This document shows positions 11,881 through 27,100 of a DNA stretch of 64,000 bases, piece by piece. Where the stretch lies: NCBI GenBank assembly GCA_023634235.1, contig JAMKCF010000136.1:1-64000 (forward strand), given 5' to 3'. The DNA comes from Pisaster brevispinus (taxonomy: Eukaryota > Echinodermata > Asteroidea > Forcipulatida > Asteriidae). How positions within the stretch are numbered: position 1 is the stretch's first letter; each line of letters starts with the position of its first letter. A program made the position numbers and the translations under genes. The notes beneath the pieces were generated by a model. That model did not search any database and was not told the DNA's origin. It saw only the letters and a program-made list of their open reading frames with translations.

Positions 11881-14800
11881 CCGATGAAGGCAGGTTTCAC
11901 ACCGGAAAAGACCAGCAAGTGGGGACGCTACAAACCCCCCGCAAAACACTTTCAACTCGTTTTTGCTGTCAAAGAGACGAAGACAAAAAAAGGATGATCA
12001 TTTCACCCCCAAGGCATCATCGGATCTGCACAAGTTTTATACCACTGGAAAGCCCGTCTCAAGGGCTATCTCCGCCCTGAAATTGGGGTTGCTGACGATT
12101 CTGTAAGCGAGGCGAGCGGCCTGGATGTTAGGCCTACCGCTAAGAGATATTGAAAAATTCCAGGGGCCAGCTGCGAAGCAAGGTCTCGCCGGCCGGGGTA
12201 ATGGCCCAAAATAAATTTGAGGTGAAATTGGGAATAACTCCCGTTCTAGGGGGGCTAGAGAGATGAATTTTTGACCTGACTCTGCCTTAGGTATCCCTGC
12301 ATCCGAAAATTAGACTTTTGCGACCGATGAAGGCAGGTTTCACACCGGAAAAGACCAGCAAAAGGGGACGCTGCAAACCCCCCGCAAAACACCTTCAACT
12401 CGTTTTTGCTAGCAAAGAGACAAAGACAAAATAAGGATGATCATTTCACCCCCAAGGCATCATCGGATCTGACCAAGTTTTATACCACTGGAAAGCCCGT
12501 CTCAAGGGCTATTTTTGCCATGAATTTGGGGTTGCTGACGATTCTGTAAGCGAGGCGAGCGGCCTGGATGTTAGGCCTAACCCTAAGAGATATTGAAATA
12601 TTCCAGGGGCCGCTGCGAAGCAAGGTCTCGCCGGCCGGGGTAATGGCCCAAAATAAATTTGAGGTGAAATTGGGAATAACTCCCGTTCTAGGGGGGCTAG
12701 AGAGATGAATTTTTGACCTGACTCTGCCTTAGGTATCCCTGCATCCGAAAATTAGACTTTTGCGACCAATGAGGGCAGGTTTCACACCGGAAATGACCAG
12801 CAAGTGGGGACGCTACAAACCCCCCGCAAAACACTTTCAACTCGTTTTTGCTGTCAAAGAGACAAAGAAAAAAAAAGGATGATCATTTCACCCCCAAGGC
12901 ATCATCGGATCTGCACAAGTTTTATACCATTGGAAAGCCCGTCTCAAGGGCTATCTCCGCCCTGAAATTGGGGTTGCTGACGATTCTGTAAGCGAGGCGA
13001 GCGGCCTGGATGTTAGGCCTACCCCTAAGAGATATTGAAAAATTCCAGGGGCCGCTGCGAAGCAAGGTCTCGCCGGCCGGGGTAATGGCCCAAAATAAAT
13101 TTGAGGTGAAATTGGGAATAACTCCCGTTCTAGGGGGGCTAGAGAGATGAATTTTTGACCTGACTCTGCCTTAGGTATCCCTGCATCCGAAAATTAGACT
13201 TTTGCGACCTATGAGGGCAGGTTTCACACCGGAAAAGACCAGCAAAAGGGGGCGCTACAAACCCCCCGCAAAACACCTTCAACTCGTTTTTGCTAGCAAA
13301 GAGACAAAGACAAAATAAGGATGATCATTTCACCCCCAAGGCATCATCGGATCTGCACAAGTTTTATACCACTGGAAAGCCCGTCTCAAGGGCTATTTTT
13401 GCCATGAATTTGGGGTTGCTGACGATTCTGTAGGCGAGGCGAGCGGCCTGGATGTTAGGCCTACCGCTAAGAGATATTGAAAAATTCCAGGGGCCAGCTG
13501 CGAAGCAAGGTCCCGCCGGCCGGGGTAATGGCCCAAAATAAATTTGAGGTGAAATTGGGAATAACTCCCGTTCTAGGGGGGCTAGAGAGATGAATTTTTG
13601 ACCTGACTCTGCCTTAGGTATCCCTGCATCCGAAAATTAGACTTTTGCGACCGATGAAGGCAGGTTTCACACCGGAAAAGACCAGCAAAAGGGGACGCTG
13701 CAAACCCCCCGCAAAACACCTTCAACTCGTTTTTGCTAGCAAAGAGACAAAGACAAAATAAGGATGATCATTTCACCCCCAAGGCATCATCGGATCTGCA
13801 CAAGTTTTATACCACTGGAAAGCCCGTCTCAAGGGCTATTTTTGCCATGAATTTGGGGTTGCTGACGATTCTGTAGGCGAGGCGAGCGGCCTGGATTTTA
13901 GGCCTACCGCTAAGAGATATTGAAAAATTCCAGGGGCCAGCTGCGAAGCAAGGTCTCGCCGGCCGGGGTAATGGCCCAAAATAAATTTGAGGTGAAATTG
14001 GGAATAACTCCCGTTCTAGGGGGGCTAGAGAGATGAATTTTTGACCTGACTCTGCCTTAGGTATCCCTGCATCCGAAAATTAGACTTTTGCGACCGATGA
14101 AGGCAGGTTTCACACCGGAAAAGACCAGCAAGTGGGGACGCTACAAACCCCCCGCAAAACACTTTCAACTCGTTTTTGCTGTCAAAGAGACGAAGACAAA
14201 AAAAGGATGATCATTTCACCCCCAAGGCATCATCGGATCTGCACAAGTTTTATACCACTGGAAAGCCCGTCTCAAGGGCTATCTCCGCCCTGAAATTGGG
14301 GTTGCTGACGATTCTGTAAGCGAGGCGAGCGGCCTGGATGTTAGGCCTACCGCTAAGAGATATTGAAAAATTCCAGGGGCCAGCTGCGAAGCAAGGTCTC
14401 GCCGGCCGGGGTAATGGCCCAAAATAAATTTGAGGTGAAATTGGGAATAACTCCCGTTCTAGGGGGGCTAGAGAGATGAATTTTTGACCTGACTCTGCCT
14501 TAGGTATCCCTGCATCCGAAAATTAGACTTTTGCGACCGATGAAGGCAGGTTTCACACCGGAAAAGACCAGCAAAAGGGGACGCTGCAAACCCCCCGCAA
14601 AACACCTTCAACTCGTTTTTGCTAGCAAAGAGACAAAGACAAAATAAGGATGATCATTTCACCCCCAAGGCATCATCGGATCTGACCAAGTTTTATACCA
14701 CTGGAAAGCCCGTCTCAAGGGCTATTTTTGCCATGAATTTGGGGTTGCTGACGATTCTGTAAGCGAGGCGAGCGGCCTGGATGTTAGGCCTAACCCTAAG

Positions 14801-16050
14801 AGATATTGAAATATTCCAGGGGCCGCTGCGAAGCAAGGTCTCGCCGGCCGGGGTAATGGCCCAAAATAAATTTGAGGTGAAATTGGGAATAACTCCCGTT
14901 CTAGGGGGGCTAGAGAGATGAATTTTTGACCTGACTCTGCCTTAGGTATCCCTGCATCCGAAAATTAGACTTTTGCGACCAATGAGGGCAGGTTTCACAC
15001 CGGAAAAGACCAGCAAGTGGGGACGCTACAAACCCCCCGCAAAACACTTTCAACTCGTTTTTGCTGTCAAAGAGACAAAGAAAAAAAAAGGATGATCATT
15101 TCACCCCCAAGGCATCATCGGATCTGCACAAGTTTTATACCATTGGAAAGCCCGTCTCAAGGGCTATCTCCGCCCTGAAATTGGGGTTGCTGACGATTCT
15201 GTAAGCGAGGCGAGCGGCCTGGATGTTAGGCCTACCCCTAAGAGATATTGAAAAATTCCAGGGGCCGCTGCGAAGCAAGGTCTCGCCGGCCGGGGTAATG
15301 GCCCAAAATAAATTTGAGGTAAATTGGGAATAACTCCCGTTCTAGGGGGGCTAGAGAGATGAATTTTTGACCTGACTCTGCCTTAGGTATCCCTGCATCC
15401 GAAAATTAGACTTTTGCGACCTATGAGGGCAGGTTTCACACCGGAAAAGACCAGCAAAAGGGGGCGCTACAAACCCCCCGCAAAACACCTTCAACTCGTT
15501 TTTGCTAGCAAAGAGACAAAGACAAAATAAGGATGATCATTTCACCCCCAAGGCATCATCGGATCTGCACAAGTTTTATACCACTGGAAAGCCCGTCTCA
15601 AGGGCTATTTTTGCCATGAATTTGGGGTTGCTGACGATTCTGTAGGCGAGGCGAGCGGCCTGGATGTTAGGCCTACCGCTAACAGATATTGAAAAATTCC
15701 AGGGGCCAGCTGCGAAGCAAGGTCCCGCCGGCCGGGGTAATGGCCCAAAATAAATTTGAGGTGAAATTGGGAATAACTCCCGTTCTAGGGGGGCTAGAGA
15801 GATGAATTTTTGACCTGACTCTGCCTTAGGTATCCCTGCATCCGAAAATTAGACTTTTGCGACCGATGAAGGCAGGTTTCACACCGGAAAAGACCAGCAA
15901 AAGGGGACGCTGCAAACCCCCCGCAAAACACCTTCAACTCGTTTTTGCTAGCAAAGAGACAAAGACAAAATAAGGATGATCATTTCACCCCCAAGGCATC
16001 ATCGGATCTGACCAAGTTTTATACCACTGGAAAGCCCGTCTCAAGGGCTA
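11881..16050 (+). repeat. Satellite A higher-order repeat, 2,213 bp (five monomers), two copies
   Basis: The block 11,881-14,093 is repeated from 14,094 at offset 2,213. Shared private markers include GAGACGAAGAC at 11,974 and 14,187, GGATCTGACCAAG near 12,466 and 14,679, and TATTGAAATATTCC near 12,590 and 14,803. The second copy starts to diverge in its last monomer (GATCTGACC versus GATCTGCAC near 16,005). Confidence 0.87.
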
Positions 16051-19000
16051 TTTTTGCCATGAATTTGGGGTTGCTGACGATTCTGTAGGCGAGGCGAGCG
16101 GCCTGGATGTTAGGCCTACCCCTAAGAGATATTGAAAAATTCCAGGGGCCGCTGCGAAGCAAGATCTCGCCGGCCGGGGTAATGGCCCAAAATAAATTTG
16201 AGGTGAAATTGGGAATAACTCCCGTTCTAGGGGGGCTAGAAAGATGAATTTTTGACCTGACTGTGCCTTAGGTATCCCTGCATCTGAAAATTAGACTTTT
16301 GCGACCAATGAGGGCAGGTTTCACACCGGAAAAGACCAGCAAGTGGGGACGCTACAAACCCCCCGCAAAACACTTTCAACTCGTTTTTGCTGTCAAAGAG
16401 ACAAAGACAAAATAAGGATGATCATTTCACCCCCAAGGCATCATCGGATCTGCACAAGTTTTATACCATTGGAAAGCCCGTCTCAAGGGCTATCTCCGCC
16501 TTGAAATTCGGGTTGCTGACGATTCTGTAAGCGAGGCGAGCGGCCTGGATGTTAGGCCTACCCCTAAGAGATATTGAAAAATTCCAGGGGCCGCTGCGAA
16601 GCAAGGTCTCGCCGGCCGGGGTAATGGCCCAAAATAAATTTGAGGTGAAATTGGGAATAACTCCCGTTCTAGGGGGGCTAGAGAGATGAATTTTTGACCT
16701 GACTCTGCCTTAGGTATCCCTGCATCCGAAAATTAGACTTTTGCGACCTATGAGGGCAGGTTTCACACCGGAAAAGACCAGCAAAAGGGGGCGCTACAAA
16801 CCCCCGCAAAACACCTTCAACTCGTTTTTGCTAGCAAAGAGACAAAGACAAAATAAGGATGATCATTTCACCCCCAAGGCATCATCGGATCTGCACAAGT
16901 TTTATACCACTGGAAAGCCCGTCTCAAGGGCTATTTTTGCCATGAATTTGGGGTTGCTGACGATTCTGTAAGCGAGGCGAGCGGCCTGGATGTTAGGCCT
17001 AACCCTAAGAGATATTGAAATATTCCAGGGGCCGCTGCGAAGCAAGGTCTCGCCGGCCGGGGTAATGGCCCAAAATAAATTTGAGGTGAAATTGGGAATA
17101 ACTCCCGTTCTAGGGGGGCTAGAGAGATGAATTTTTGACCTGACTCTGCCTTAGGTATCCCTGCATCCGAAAATTAGACTTTGCGACCGATGAAGGCAGG
17201 TTTCACACCGGAAAAGACCAGCAAAAGGGGACGCTGCAAACCCCCCGCAAAACACCTTCAACTCGTTTTTGCTAGCAAAGAGACAAAGACAAAATAAGGA
17301 TGATCATTTCACCCCCAAGGCATCATCGGATCTGACCAAGTTTTATACCACTGGAAAGCCCGTCTCAAGGGCTATTTTTGCCATGAATTTGGGGTTGCTG
17401 ACGATTCTGTAAGCGAGGCGAGCGGCCTGGATGTTAGGCCTAACCCTAAGAGATATTGAAATATTCCAGGGGCCGCTGCGAAGCAAGGTCTCGCCGGCCG
17501 GGGTAATGGCCCAAAATAAATTTGAGGTGAAATTGGGAATAACTCCCGTTCTAGGGGGGCTAGAGAGATGAATTTTTGACCTGACTCTGCCTTAGGTATC
17601 CCTGCATCCGAAAATTAGACTTTTGCGACCAATGAGGGCAGGTTTCACACCGGAAAAGACCAGCAAGTGGGGACGCTACAAACCCCCCGCAAAACACTTT
17701 CAACTCGTTTTTGCTGTCAAAGAGACAAAGACAAAAAAAGGATGATCATTTCACCCCCAAGGCATCATCGGATCTGCACAAGTTTTATACCACTGGAAAG
17801 CCCGTCTCAAGGGCTATTTTTGCCATGAATTTGGGGTTGCTGACGATTCTGTAGGCGAGGCGAGCGGCCTGGATGTTAGGCCTACCGCTAAGAGATATTG
17901 AAAAATTCCAGGGGCCAGCTGCGAAGCAAGGTCTCGCCGGCCGGGGGTAATGGCCCAAAATAAATTTGAGGTGAAATTGGGAATAACTCCCGTTCTAGGG
18001 GGGCTAGAGAGATGAATTTTTGACCTGACTCTGCCTTAGGTATCCCTGCATCCGAAAATTAGACTTTTGCGACCAATGAGGGCAGGTTTCACACCGGAAA
18101 AGACCAGCAAAAGGGGACGCTGCAAACCCCCCGCAAAACACCTTCAACTCGTTTTTGCTAGCAAAGAGACAAAGACAAAATAAGGATGATCATTTCACCC
18201 CAAGGCATCATCGGATCTGACCAAGTTTTATACCACTGGAAAGCCCGTCTCAAGGGCTATTTTTGCCATGAATTTGGGGTTGCTGACGATTCTGTAAGCG
18301 AGGCGAGCGGCCTGGATGTTAGGCTTAACCCTAAGAGATATTGAAAAATTCCAGGGGCCGCTGCGAAGCAAGGTCTCGCCGGCCGGGGTAATGGCCCAAA
18401 ATAAATTTGAGGTGAAATTGGGAATAACTCCCGTTCTAGGGGGGCTAGAGAGATGAATTTTTGACCTGACTCTGCCTTAGGTATCCCTGCATCCGAAAAT
18501 TAGACTTTTGCGACCAATGAGGGCAGGTTTCACACCGGAAAAGACCAGCAAGTGGGGACTCTACAAACCCCCCGCAAAACACTTTTAACTCGTTTTTGCT
18601 GTCAAAGAGACGAAGACAAAAAAAGGATGATCATTTCACCCCCATAGCATCATCGGATCTGCACAAGTTTTATACCACTGGAAAGCCCGTCTCAAGGGCT
18701 ATTTTTGCCATGAAATTGGGGTTGCTGACGATTCTGTAAGCGAGGCGAGCGGCCTGGATGTTAGGCCTACCCCTAAGAGATATTGAAAAATTCCAGGGGC
18801 CGCTGCGAAGCAAGGTCTCGCCGGCCGGGGTAATGGCCCAAAATAAATTTGAGGTGAAATTGGGAATAACTCCCGTTCTAGGGGGGCTAGAGAGATGAAT
18901 TTTTGACCTGACTCTGCCTTAGGTATCCCTGCATCCGAAAATTAGACTTTTGCGACCTATGAGGGCAGGTTTCACACCGGAAAAGACCAGCAAAAGGGGG

Positions 19001-22000
19001 CGCTACAAACCCCCCGCAAAATACCTTCAACTCGTTTTTGCTAGCAAAGAGACAAAGACAAAATAAGGATGATCATTTCACCCCCAAGGCATCATCGGAT
19101 CTGCACAAGTTTTATACCACTGGAAAGCCCGTCTCAAGGGCTATTTTTGCCATGAATTTGGGGTTGCTGACGATTCTGTAGGCGAGGCGAGCGGCCTGGA
19201 TGTTAGGCCTACCGCTAAGAGATATTGAAAAATTCCAGGGGCCAGCTGCGAAGCAAGGTCTCGCCGGCCGGGGTAATGGCCCAAAATAAATTTGAGGTGA
19301 AATTGGGAATAACTCCCGTTCTAGGGGGGCTAGAGAGATGAATTTTTGACCTGACTCTGCCTTAGGTATCCCTGCATCCGAAAATTAGACTTTTGCGACC
19401 TATGAGGGCAGGTTTTACACCGGAAAAGACCAGCAAAAGGGGGCGCTACAAACCCCCCGCAAAACACCTTCAACTCGTTTTTGCTAGCAAAGAGACAAAG
19501 ACAAAATAAGGATGATCATTTCACCCCCAAGGCATCATCGGATCTGACCAAGTTTTATACCACTGGAAAGCCCGTCTCAAGGGCTATTTTTGCCATGAAT
19601 TTGGGGTTGCTGACGATTCTGTAGGCGAGGCGAGCGGCCTGGATGTTAGGCCTACCGCTAAGAGATATTGAAAAATTCCAGGGGCCAGCTGCGAAGCAAG
19701 GTCTCGCCGGCCGGGGTAATGGCCCAAAATGAATTTGAGGTGAAATTGGGAATAACTCCCGTTCTAGGGGGGCTAGAGCGATGAATTTTTGACCTGACTC
19801 TGCCTTAGGTATCCCTGCATCCGAAAATTACACTTTTGCGACCGATGAAGGCAGGTTTCACACCGGAAAAGACCAGCAAAAGGGGACGCTGCAAACCCCC
19901 TGCAAAACACCTTCAACTCGTTTTTGCTAGCAAAGAGACAAAGACAAAATAAGGATGATCATTTCACCCCCAAGGCATCATCGGATCTGCACAAGTTTTA
20001 TACCACTGGAAAGCCCGTCTCAAGGGCTATCTCCGCCCTGAAATTGGGGTTGCTGACCATTCTGTAAGCGAGGCGAGCGGCCTGGATGTAAGGCCTACCG
20101 CTAAGAGATATTGAAAAATTCCAGGGGCCAGCTGCGAAGCAAGGTCTCGCCGGCCGGGGTAATGGCCAAAAATAAATTTGAGGTGAAATTGGGAATAACT
20201 CCCGTTCTAGGGGGGCTAGAAAGATGAATTTTTGACCTGACTGTGCCTTAGGTATCCCTGCATCCACAAATTAGACTTTTGCGACCAATGAGGGCAGGTT
20301 TCACACCGGAAAAGACCAGCAAGTGGGGACGCTACAAACCCCCCGCAAAACACTTTCAACTCGTTTTTGCTGTCAAAGAGACAAAGACAAAATAAGGATG
20401 ATCATTTCACCCCCAAGGCATCATCGGATCTGCACAAGTTTTATACCACTGGAAAGCCCGTCTCAAGGGCTATCTCCGCCCTGAAATTGGGGTTGCTGAC
20501 GATTCTGTAAGCGAGGCGAGCGGCCTGGATGTTAGGCCTTCCCCTAAGAGATATTGAAAAATTCCAGGGGCCGCTGCGAAGCAAGGTCTCGCCGGCCGGG
20601 GTAATGGCCCAAAATAAATTTGAGGTGAAATTGAGAATAACTCCCGTTCTAGGGGGGCTAGAGAGATGAATTTTTGACCTGACTCTGCCTTAGGTATCCC
20701 TGCATCCGAAAATTAGACTTTTGCGACCTATGAGGGCAGGTTTCACACCGGAAAAGACCAGCAAGTGGGGACGCTACAAACCCCCGCAAAACACTTTCAA
20801 CTCGTTTTTGCTGTCAAAGAGACAAAGACAAAATAAGGATGATCATTTCACCCCCAAGGCATCATCGGATCTGCACAAGTTTATGACCACTGGAAAGCCC
20901 GTGTCAAGGGCTATTTTTGCCATGAATTTGGGGTTGCTGACGATTCTGTAGGCGAGGCGAGCGGCCTGGATGTTAGGCCTAACCCTAAGAGATATGAAAA
21001 ATTCAAGGGGCCGCTGCGAAGCAAGGTCTCGCCGGCCGGGGTAATGGCCCAAAATAAATTTGAGGTGAAATTGGGAATAACTCCCGTTCTAGGGGGGCTA
21101 GAAAGATGAATTTTTGACCTGACTGTGCCTTAGGTATCCCTGCATCCACAAATTAGACTTTTGCGACCTATGAGGGCAGGTTTCACACAGGAAAAGACCA
21201 GCAAAAGGGGACGCTACAAACCCCCCGCAAAACACCTTCAACTCGTTTTTGCTAGCAAAGAGACAAAGACAAAATAAGGATGATCATTTCACCCCCAAGG
21301 CATCATCGGATCTGCACAAGTTTTATACCACTGGAAAGCCCGTCTCAAGGGCTATTTTTGCCATGAATTTAAGGTTGCTGACAATTCTGTAGGCGAGGCG
21401 AGCGGCCTGGATGTTAGGCCTACCGCTAAGAAATATTGAAAAATTCCAGGGGCCAGCTGCGAAACAAGGTCTCGCCGGCCGGGGTAATGGCCCAAAATAA
21501 ATTTGAGGTGAAATTGGGAATAACTCCCGTTCTAGGGGGGCTAGAGAGATGAATTTTTGACCTGACTGTGCCTTAGGTATCCCTGCATCCACAAATTAGA
21601 CTTTTGCGGCCGATGAGGGCAGGTTTCACACCGGAAAAGACCAGCAAGTGGGGACGCTACAAACCCCCGCAAAACACTTTCAACTCGTTTTTGCTGTCAA
21701 AGAGACAAAGACAAAATAAGGATGATCATTTCACCCCCAAGGCATCATCGGATCTGCACAAGTTTTAGACCACTGGAAAGCCCGTGTCAAGGGCTATTTT
21801 TGCCATGAATTTGGGGTTGCTGACGATTCTGTAGGCGAGGCGAGCGGCCTGGATGTTAGGCCTAACCCTAAGAGATATGAAAAATTCAAGGGGCCGCTGC
21901 GAAGCAAGGTCTCGCCGGCCGGGGTAATGGCCCAAAATAAATTTGAGGTGAAATTGGGAATAACTCCCGTTCTAGGGGGGCTAGAAAGATGAATTTTTGA

Positions 22001-22485
22001 CCTGACTGTGCCTTAGGTATCCCTGCATCCACAAATTAGACTTTTGCGACCAATGAGGGCAGGTTTCACACCGGAAAAGACCAGCAAGTGGGGACGCTAC
22101 AAACCCCCCGCAAAACACTTTCAACTCGTTTTTGCTGTCAAAGAGACAAAGACAAAATAAGGATGATCATTTCACCCCCAAGGCATCATCGGATCTGCAC
22201 AAGTTTTATACCACTGGAAAGCCCGTCTCAAGGGCTATCTCCGCCCTGAAATTGGGGTTGCTGACTATTCTGTAAGCGAGGCGAGCGGCCTGGATGTTAG
22301 GCCTTCCCCTATGAGATATTGAAAAATTCCAGGGGCCGCTGCGAAGCAAGGTCTCGCCGGCCGGGGTAATGGCCCAAAATAAATTTGAGGTGAAATTGAG
22401 AATAACTCCCGTTCTAGGGGGGCTAGAGAGATGAATTTTTGACCTGACTCTGCCTTAGGTATCCCTGCATCCGAAAATTTGACTT

Positions 22486-24190
22486 TTGCGACCTATGAGG
22501 GCAGGTTTCACACCGGAAAAGACCAGCAAAAGGGGACGCTACAAACCCCCCGCAAAACACCTTCAACTCGTTTTTGCTAGCAAAGAGACAAAGACAAAAA
22601 GGATGATCATTTCACCCCCAAGGCATCATCGGATCTGCACAAGTTTTATACCACTGGAAAGCCCGTCTCAAGGGCTATTTTTGCCATGAATTTGGGGTTG
22701 CTGACGATTCTGTAGGCGAGGCGAGCGGCCTGGATGTTAGGCCTACCGCTAGGAGATATTGAAAAATTCCAGGGGCCAGCTGCGAAGCAAGATCTCGCCG
22801 GCCGGGGTAATGGCCCAAAATAAATTTGAGGTGAAATTGGGAATAACTCCCGTTCTAGGGGGGCTAGAGAGATGAATTTTTGACCTGACTGTGCCTTAGG
22901 TATCCCTGCATCCACAAATTAGACTTTTGCGGCCGATGAGGGCAGGTTTCACACCGGAAAAGACCAGCAAGTGGGGACGCTACAAACCCCCCACAAAACA
23001 CTTTCAACTCGTTTTTGCTGTCAAAGAGACAAAGACAAAATAAGGATGATCATTTCACCCCCAAGGCATCATCGGATCTGCACAAGTTTTAGACCAATGG
23101 AAAGCCCGTGTCAAGGGCTATTTTTGCCATGAATTTGGGGTTGCTGACGATTCTGTAGGCGAGGCGAGCGGCCTGGATGTTAGGCCTAACCCTAAGAGAT
23201 ATAAAAAATTCAAGGGGCCGCTGCGAAGCAAGGTCTCGCCGGCCGGGGTAATGGCCCAAAATAAATTTGAGGTGAAATTGGGAGTAACTCCCGTTCTAGG
23301 GGGGCTAGAGAGATGAATTTTTGACCTGACTCTGCCTTAGGTATCCCTGCATCCGAAAATTTGACTTTTGCGACCTATGAGGGCAGGTTTCACACCGGAA
23401 AAGACCAGCAAAAGGGGACGCTACAAACCCCCCGCAAAACACCTTCAACTCGTTTTTGCTAGCAAAGAGACAAAGACAAAAAGGATGATCATTTCACCCC
23501 CAAGGCATCATCGGATCTGCACAAGTTTTATACCACTGGAAAGCCCGTCTCAAGGGCTATTTTTGCCATGAATTTGGGGTTGCTGACGATTCTGTAGGCG
23601 AGGCGAGCGGCCTGGATGTTAGGCCTACCGCTAGGAGATATTGAAAAATTCCAGGGGCCAGCTGCGAAGCAAGATCTCGCCGGCCGGGGTAATGGCCCAA
23701 AATAAATTTGAGGTGAAATTGGGAATAACTCCCGTTCTAGGGGGGCTAGAGAGATGAATTTTTGACCTGACTGTGCCTTAGGTATCCCTGCATCCACAAA
23801 TTAGACTTTTGCGGCCGATGAGGGCAGGTTTCACACCGGAAAAGACCAGCAAGTGGGGACGCTACAAACCCCCCACAAAACACTTTCAACTCGTTTTTGC
23901 TGTCAAAGAGACAAAGACAAAATAAGGATGATCATTTCACCCCCAAGGCATCATCGGATCTGCACAAGTTTTAGACCAATGGAAAGCCCGTGTCAAGGGC
24001 TATTTTTGCCATGAATTTGGGGTTGCTGACGATTCTGTAGGCGAGGCGAGCGGCCTGGATGTTAGGCCTAACCCTAAGAGATATAAAAAATTCAAGGGGC
24101 CGCTGCGAAGCAAGGTCTCGCCGGCCGGGGTAATGGCCCAAAATAAATTTGAGGTGAAATTGGGAGTAACTCCCGTTCTAGGGGGGCTAG
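22486..24190 (+). repeat. Satellite A dimeric higher-order repeat, 882 bp
   Basis: Two adjacent near-identical 882 bp dimers start at about 22,486 and 23,368. Each pairs a monomer with AAGACAAAAAGGATG and CGCTAGGAGATATTG with one carrying AGTTTTAGACCAATGG and GATATAAAAAATTC. Further copies of the first monomer type recur at about 25,135 and 26,459, separated by 1,767 and 1,324 bp. Confidence 0.88.
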
Positions 24191-27100
24191 AAAGATGAAT
24201 TTTTGACCTGACTGTGCCTTAGGTATCCCTGCATCCACAAATTAGACTTTTGCGACCAATGAGGGCAGGTTTCACACCGGAAAAGACCAGCAAGTGGGGA
24301 CGCTACAAACCCCCCGCAAAACACTTTCAACTCGTTTTTGCTAGCAAAGAGACAAAGACAAAATAAGGATGATCATTTCACCCCCAAGGCATCATCGGAT
24401 CTGCACAAGTTTTATACCACTGGAAAGCCCGTCTCAAGGGCTATTTTTGCCATGAATTTGGGGTTGCTGACATTTCTGTAGGCGAGGCGAGCGGCCTGGA
24501 TGTTAGGCCTACCGCTAAGAAATATTGAAAAATTCCAGGGGCCAGCTGCGAAACAAGGTCTCGCCGGCCGGGGTAATGGCCCAAAATAAATTTGAGGTGA
24601 AATTGGGAATAACTCCCGTTCTAGGGGGGCTAGAGAGATGAATTTTTGACCTGACTGTGCCTTAGGTATCCCTGCATCCACAAATTAGACTTTTGCGGCC
24701 GATGAGGGCAGGTTTCACACCGGAAAAGACCAGCAAGTGGGGACGCTACAAACCCCCCGCAAAACACTTTCAACTCGTTTTTGCTGTCAAAGAGACAAAG
24801 ACAAAATAAGGATGATCATTTCACCCCCAAGGCATCATCGGATCTGCACAAGTTTTATACCACTGGAAAGCCCGTCTCAAGGGCTATCTCCGCCCTGAAA
24901 TTGGGGTTGCTGACGATTCTGTAAGCGAGGCGAGCGGCCTGGATGTTAGGCCTTCCCCTAAGAGATATTGAAAAATTCCAGGGGCCGCTGCGAAGCAAGG
25001 TCTCGCCGGCCGGGGTAATGGCCCAAAATAAATTTGAGGTGAAATTGAGAATAACTCCCGTTCTAGGGGGGCTAGAGAGATGAATTTTTGACCTGACTCT
25101 GCCTTAGGTATCCCTGCATCCGAAAATTTGACTTTTGCGACCTATGAGAGCAGGTTTCACACCGGAAAAGACCAGCAAAAGGGGACGCTACAAACCACCC
25201 GCAAAACACCTTCAACTCGTTTTTGCTAGCAAAGAGACAAAGACAAAAAGGATGATCATTTCACCCCCAAGGCATCATCGGATCTGCACAAGTTTTATAC
25301 CACTGGAAAGCCCGTCTCAAGGGCTATTTTTGCCATGAATTTGGGGTTGCTGACGATTCTGTAGGCGAGGCGAGCGGCCTGGATGTTAGGCCTACCGCTA
25401 GGAGATATTGAAAAATTCCAGGGGCCAGCTGCGAAGCAAGATCTCGCCGGCCGGGGTAATGGCCCAAAATAAATTTGAGGTGAAATTGGGAATAACTCCC
25501 GTTCTAGGGGGGCTAGAGAGATGAATTTTTGACCTGACTGTGCCTTAGGTATCCCTGCATCCACAAATTAGACTTTTGCGGCCGATGAGGGCAGGTTTCA
25601 CACCGGAAAAGACCAGCAAGTGGGGACGCTACAAACCCCCCACAAAACACTTTCAACTCGTTTTTGCTGTCAAAGAGACAAAGACAAAATAAGGATGATC
25701 ATTTCACCCCCAAGGCATCATCGGATCTGCACAAGTTTTAGACCAATGGAAAGCCCGTGTCAAGGGCTATTTTTGCCATGAATTTGGGGTTGCTGACGAT
25801 TCTGTAGGCGAGGCGAGCGGCCTGGATGTTAGGCCTAACCCTAAGAGATATAAAAAATTCAAGGGGCCGCTGCGAAGCAAGGTCTCGCCGGCCGGGGTAA
25901 TGGCCCAAAATAAATTTGAGGTGAAATTGGGAGTAACTCCCGTTCTAGGGGGGCTAGAAAGATGAATTTTTGACCTGACTGTGCCTTAGGTATCCCTGCA
26001 TCCACAAATTAGACTTTTGCGACCAATGAGGGCAGGTTTCACACCGGAAAAGACCAGCAAGTGGGGACGCTACAAACCCCCCGCAAAACACTTTCAACTC
26101 GTTTTTGCTGTCAAAGAGACAAAGACAAAATAAGGATGATCATTTCACCCCCAAGACATCATCGGATCTGCACAAGTTTTATACCACTGGAAAGCCCGTC
26201 TCAAGGGCTATCTCCGCCCTGAAATTGGGGTTGCTGACGATTCTGTAAGCGAGGCGAGCGGCCTGGATGTTAGGCCTTCCCCTAAGAGATATTGAAAAAT
26301 TCCAGGGGCCGCTGCGAAGCAAGGTCTCGCCGGCCGGGGTAATGGCCCAAAATAAATTTGAGGTGAAATTGAGAATAACTCCCGTTCTAGGGGGGCTAGA
26401 GAGATGAATTTTTGACCTGACTCTGCCTTAGGTATCCCTGCATCCGAAAATTTGACTTTTGCGACCTATGAGGGCAGGTTTCACACCGGAAAAGACCAGC
26501 AAAAGGGGACGCTACAAACCCCCCGCAAAACACCTTCAACTCGTTTTTGCTAGCAAAGAGACAAAGACAAAAAGGATGATCATTTCACCCCCAAGGCATC
26601 ATCGGATCTGCACAAGTTTTATACCACTGGAAAGCCCGTCTCAAGGGCTATTTTTGCCATGAATTTGGGGTTGCTGACGATTCTGTAGGCGAGGCGAGCG
26701 GCCTGGATGTTAGGCCTACCGCTAAGAGATATTGAAAAATTCCAGGGGCCAGCTGCGAAGCAAGATCTCGCCGGCCGGGGTAATGGCCCAAAATAAATTT
26801 GAGGTGAAATTGGGAATAACTCCCGTTCTAGGGGGGCTAGAGAGATGAATTTTTGACCTGACGGTGCCTTAGGTATCCCTGCATCCACAAATTAGACTTT
26901 TGCGGCCGATGAGGGCAGGTTTCACACCGGAAAAGACCAGCAAGTGGGGACGCTACAAACCCCCCACAAAACACTTTCAACTCGTTTTTGCTGTCAAAGA
27001 GACAAAGACAAAATAAGGATGATCATTTCACCCCCAAGGCATCATCGGATCTGCACAAGTTTTATACCACTGGAAAGCCCGTCTCAAGGGATATCTCCGC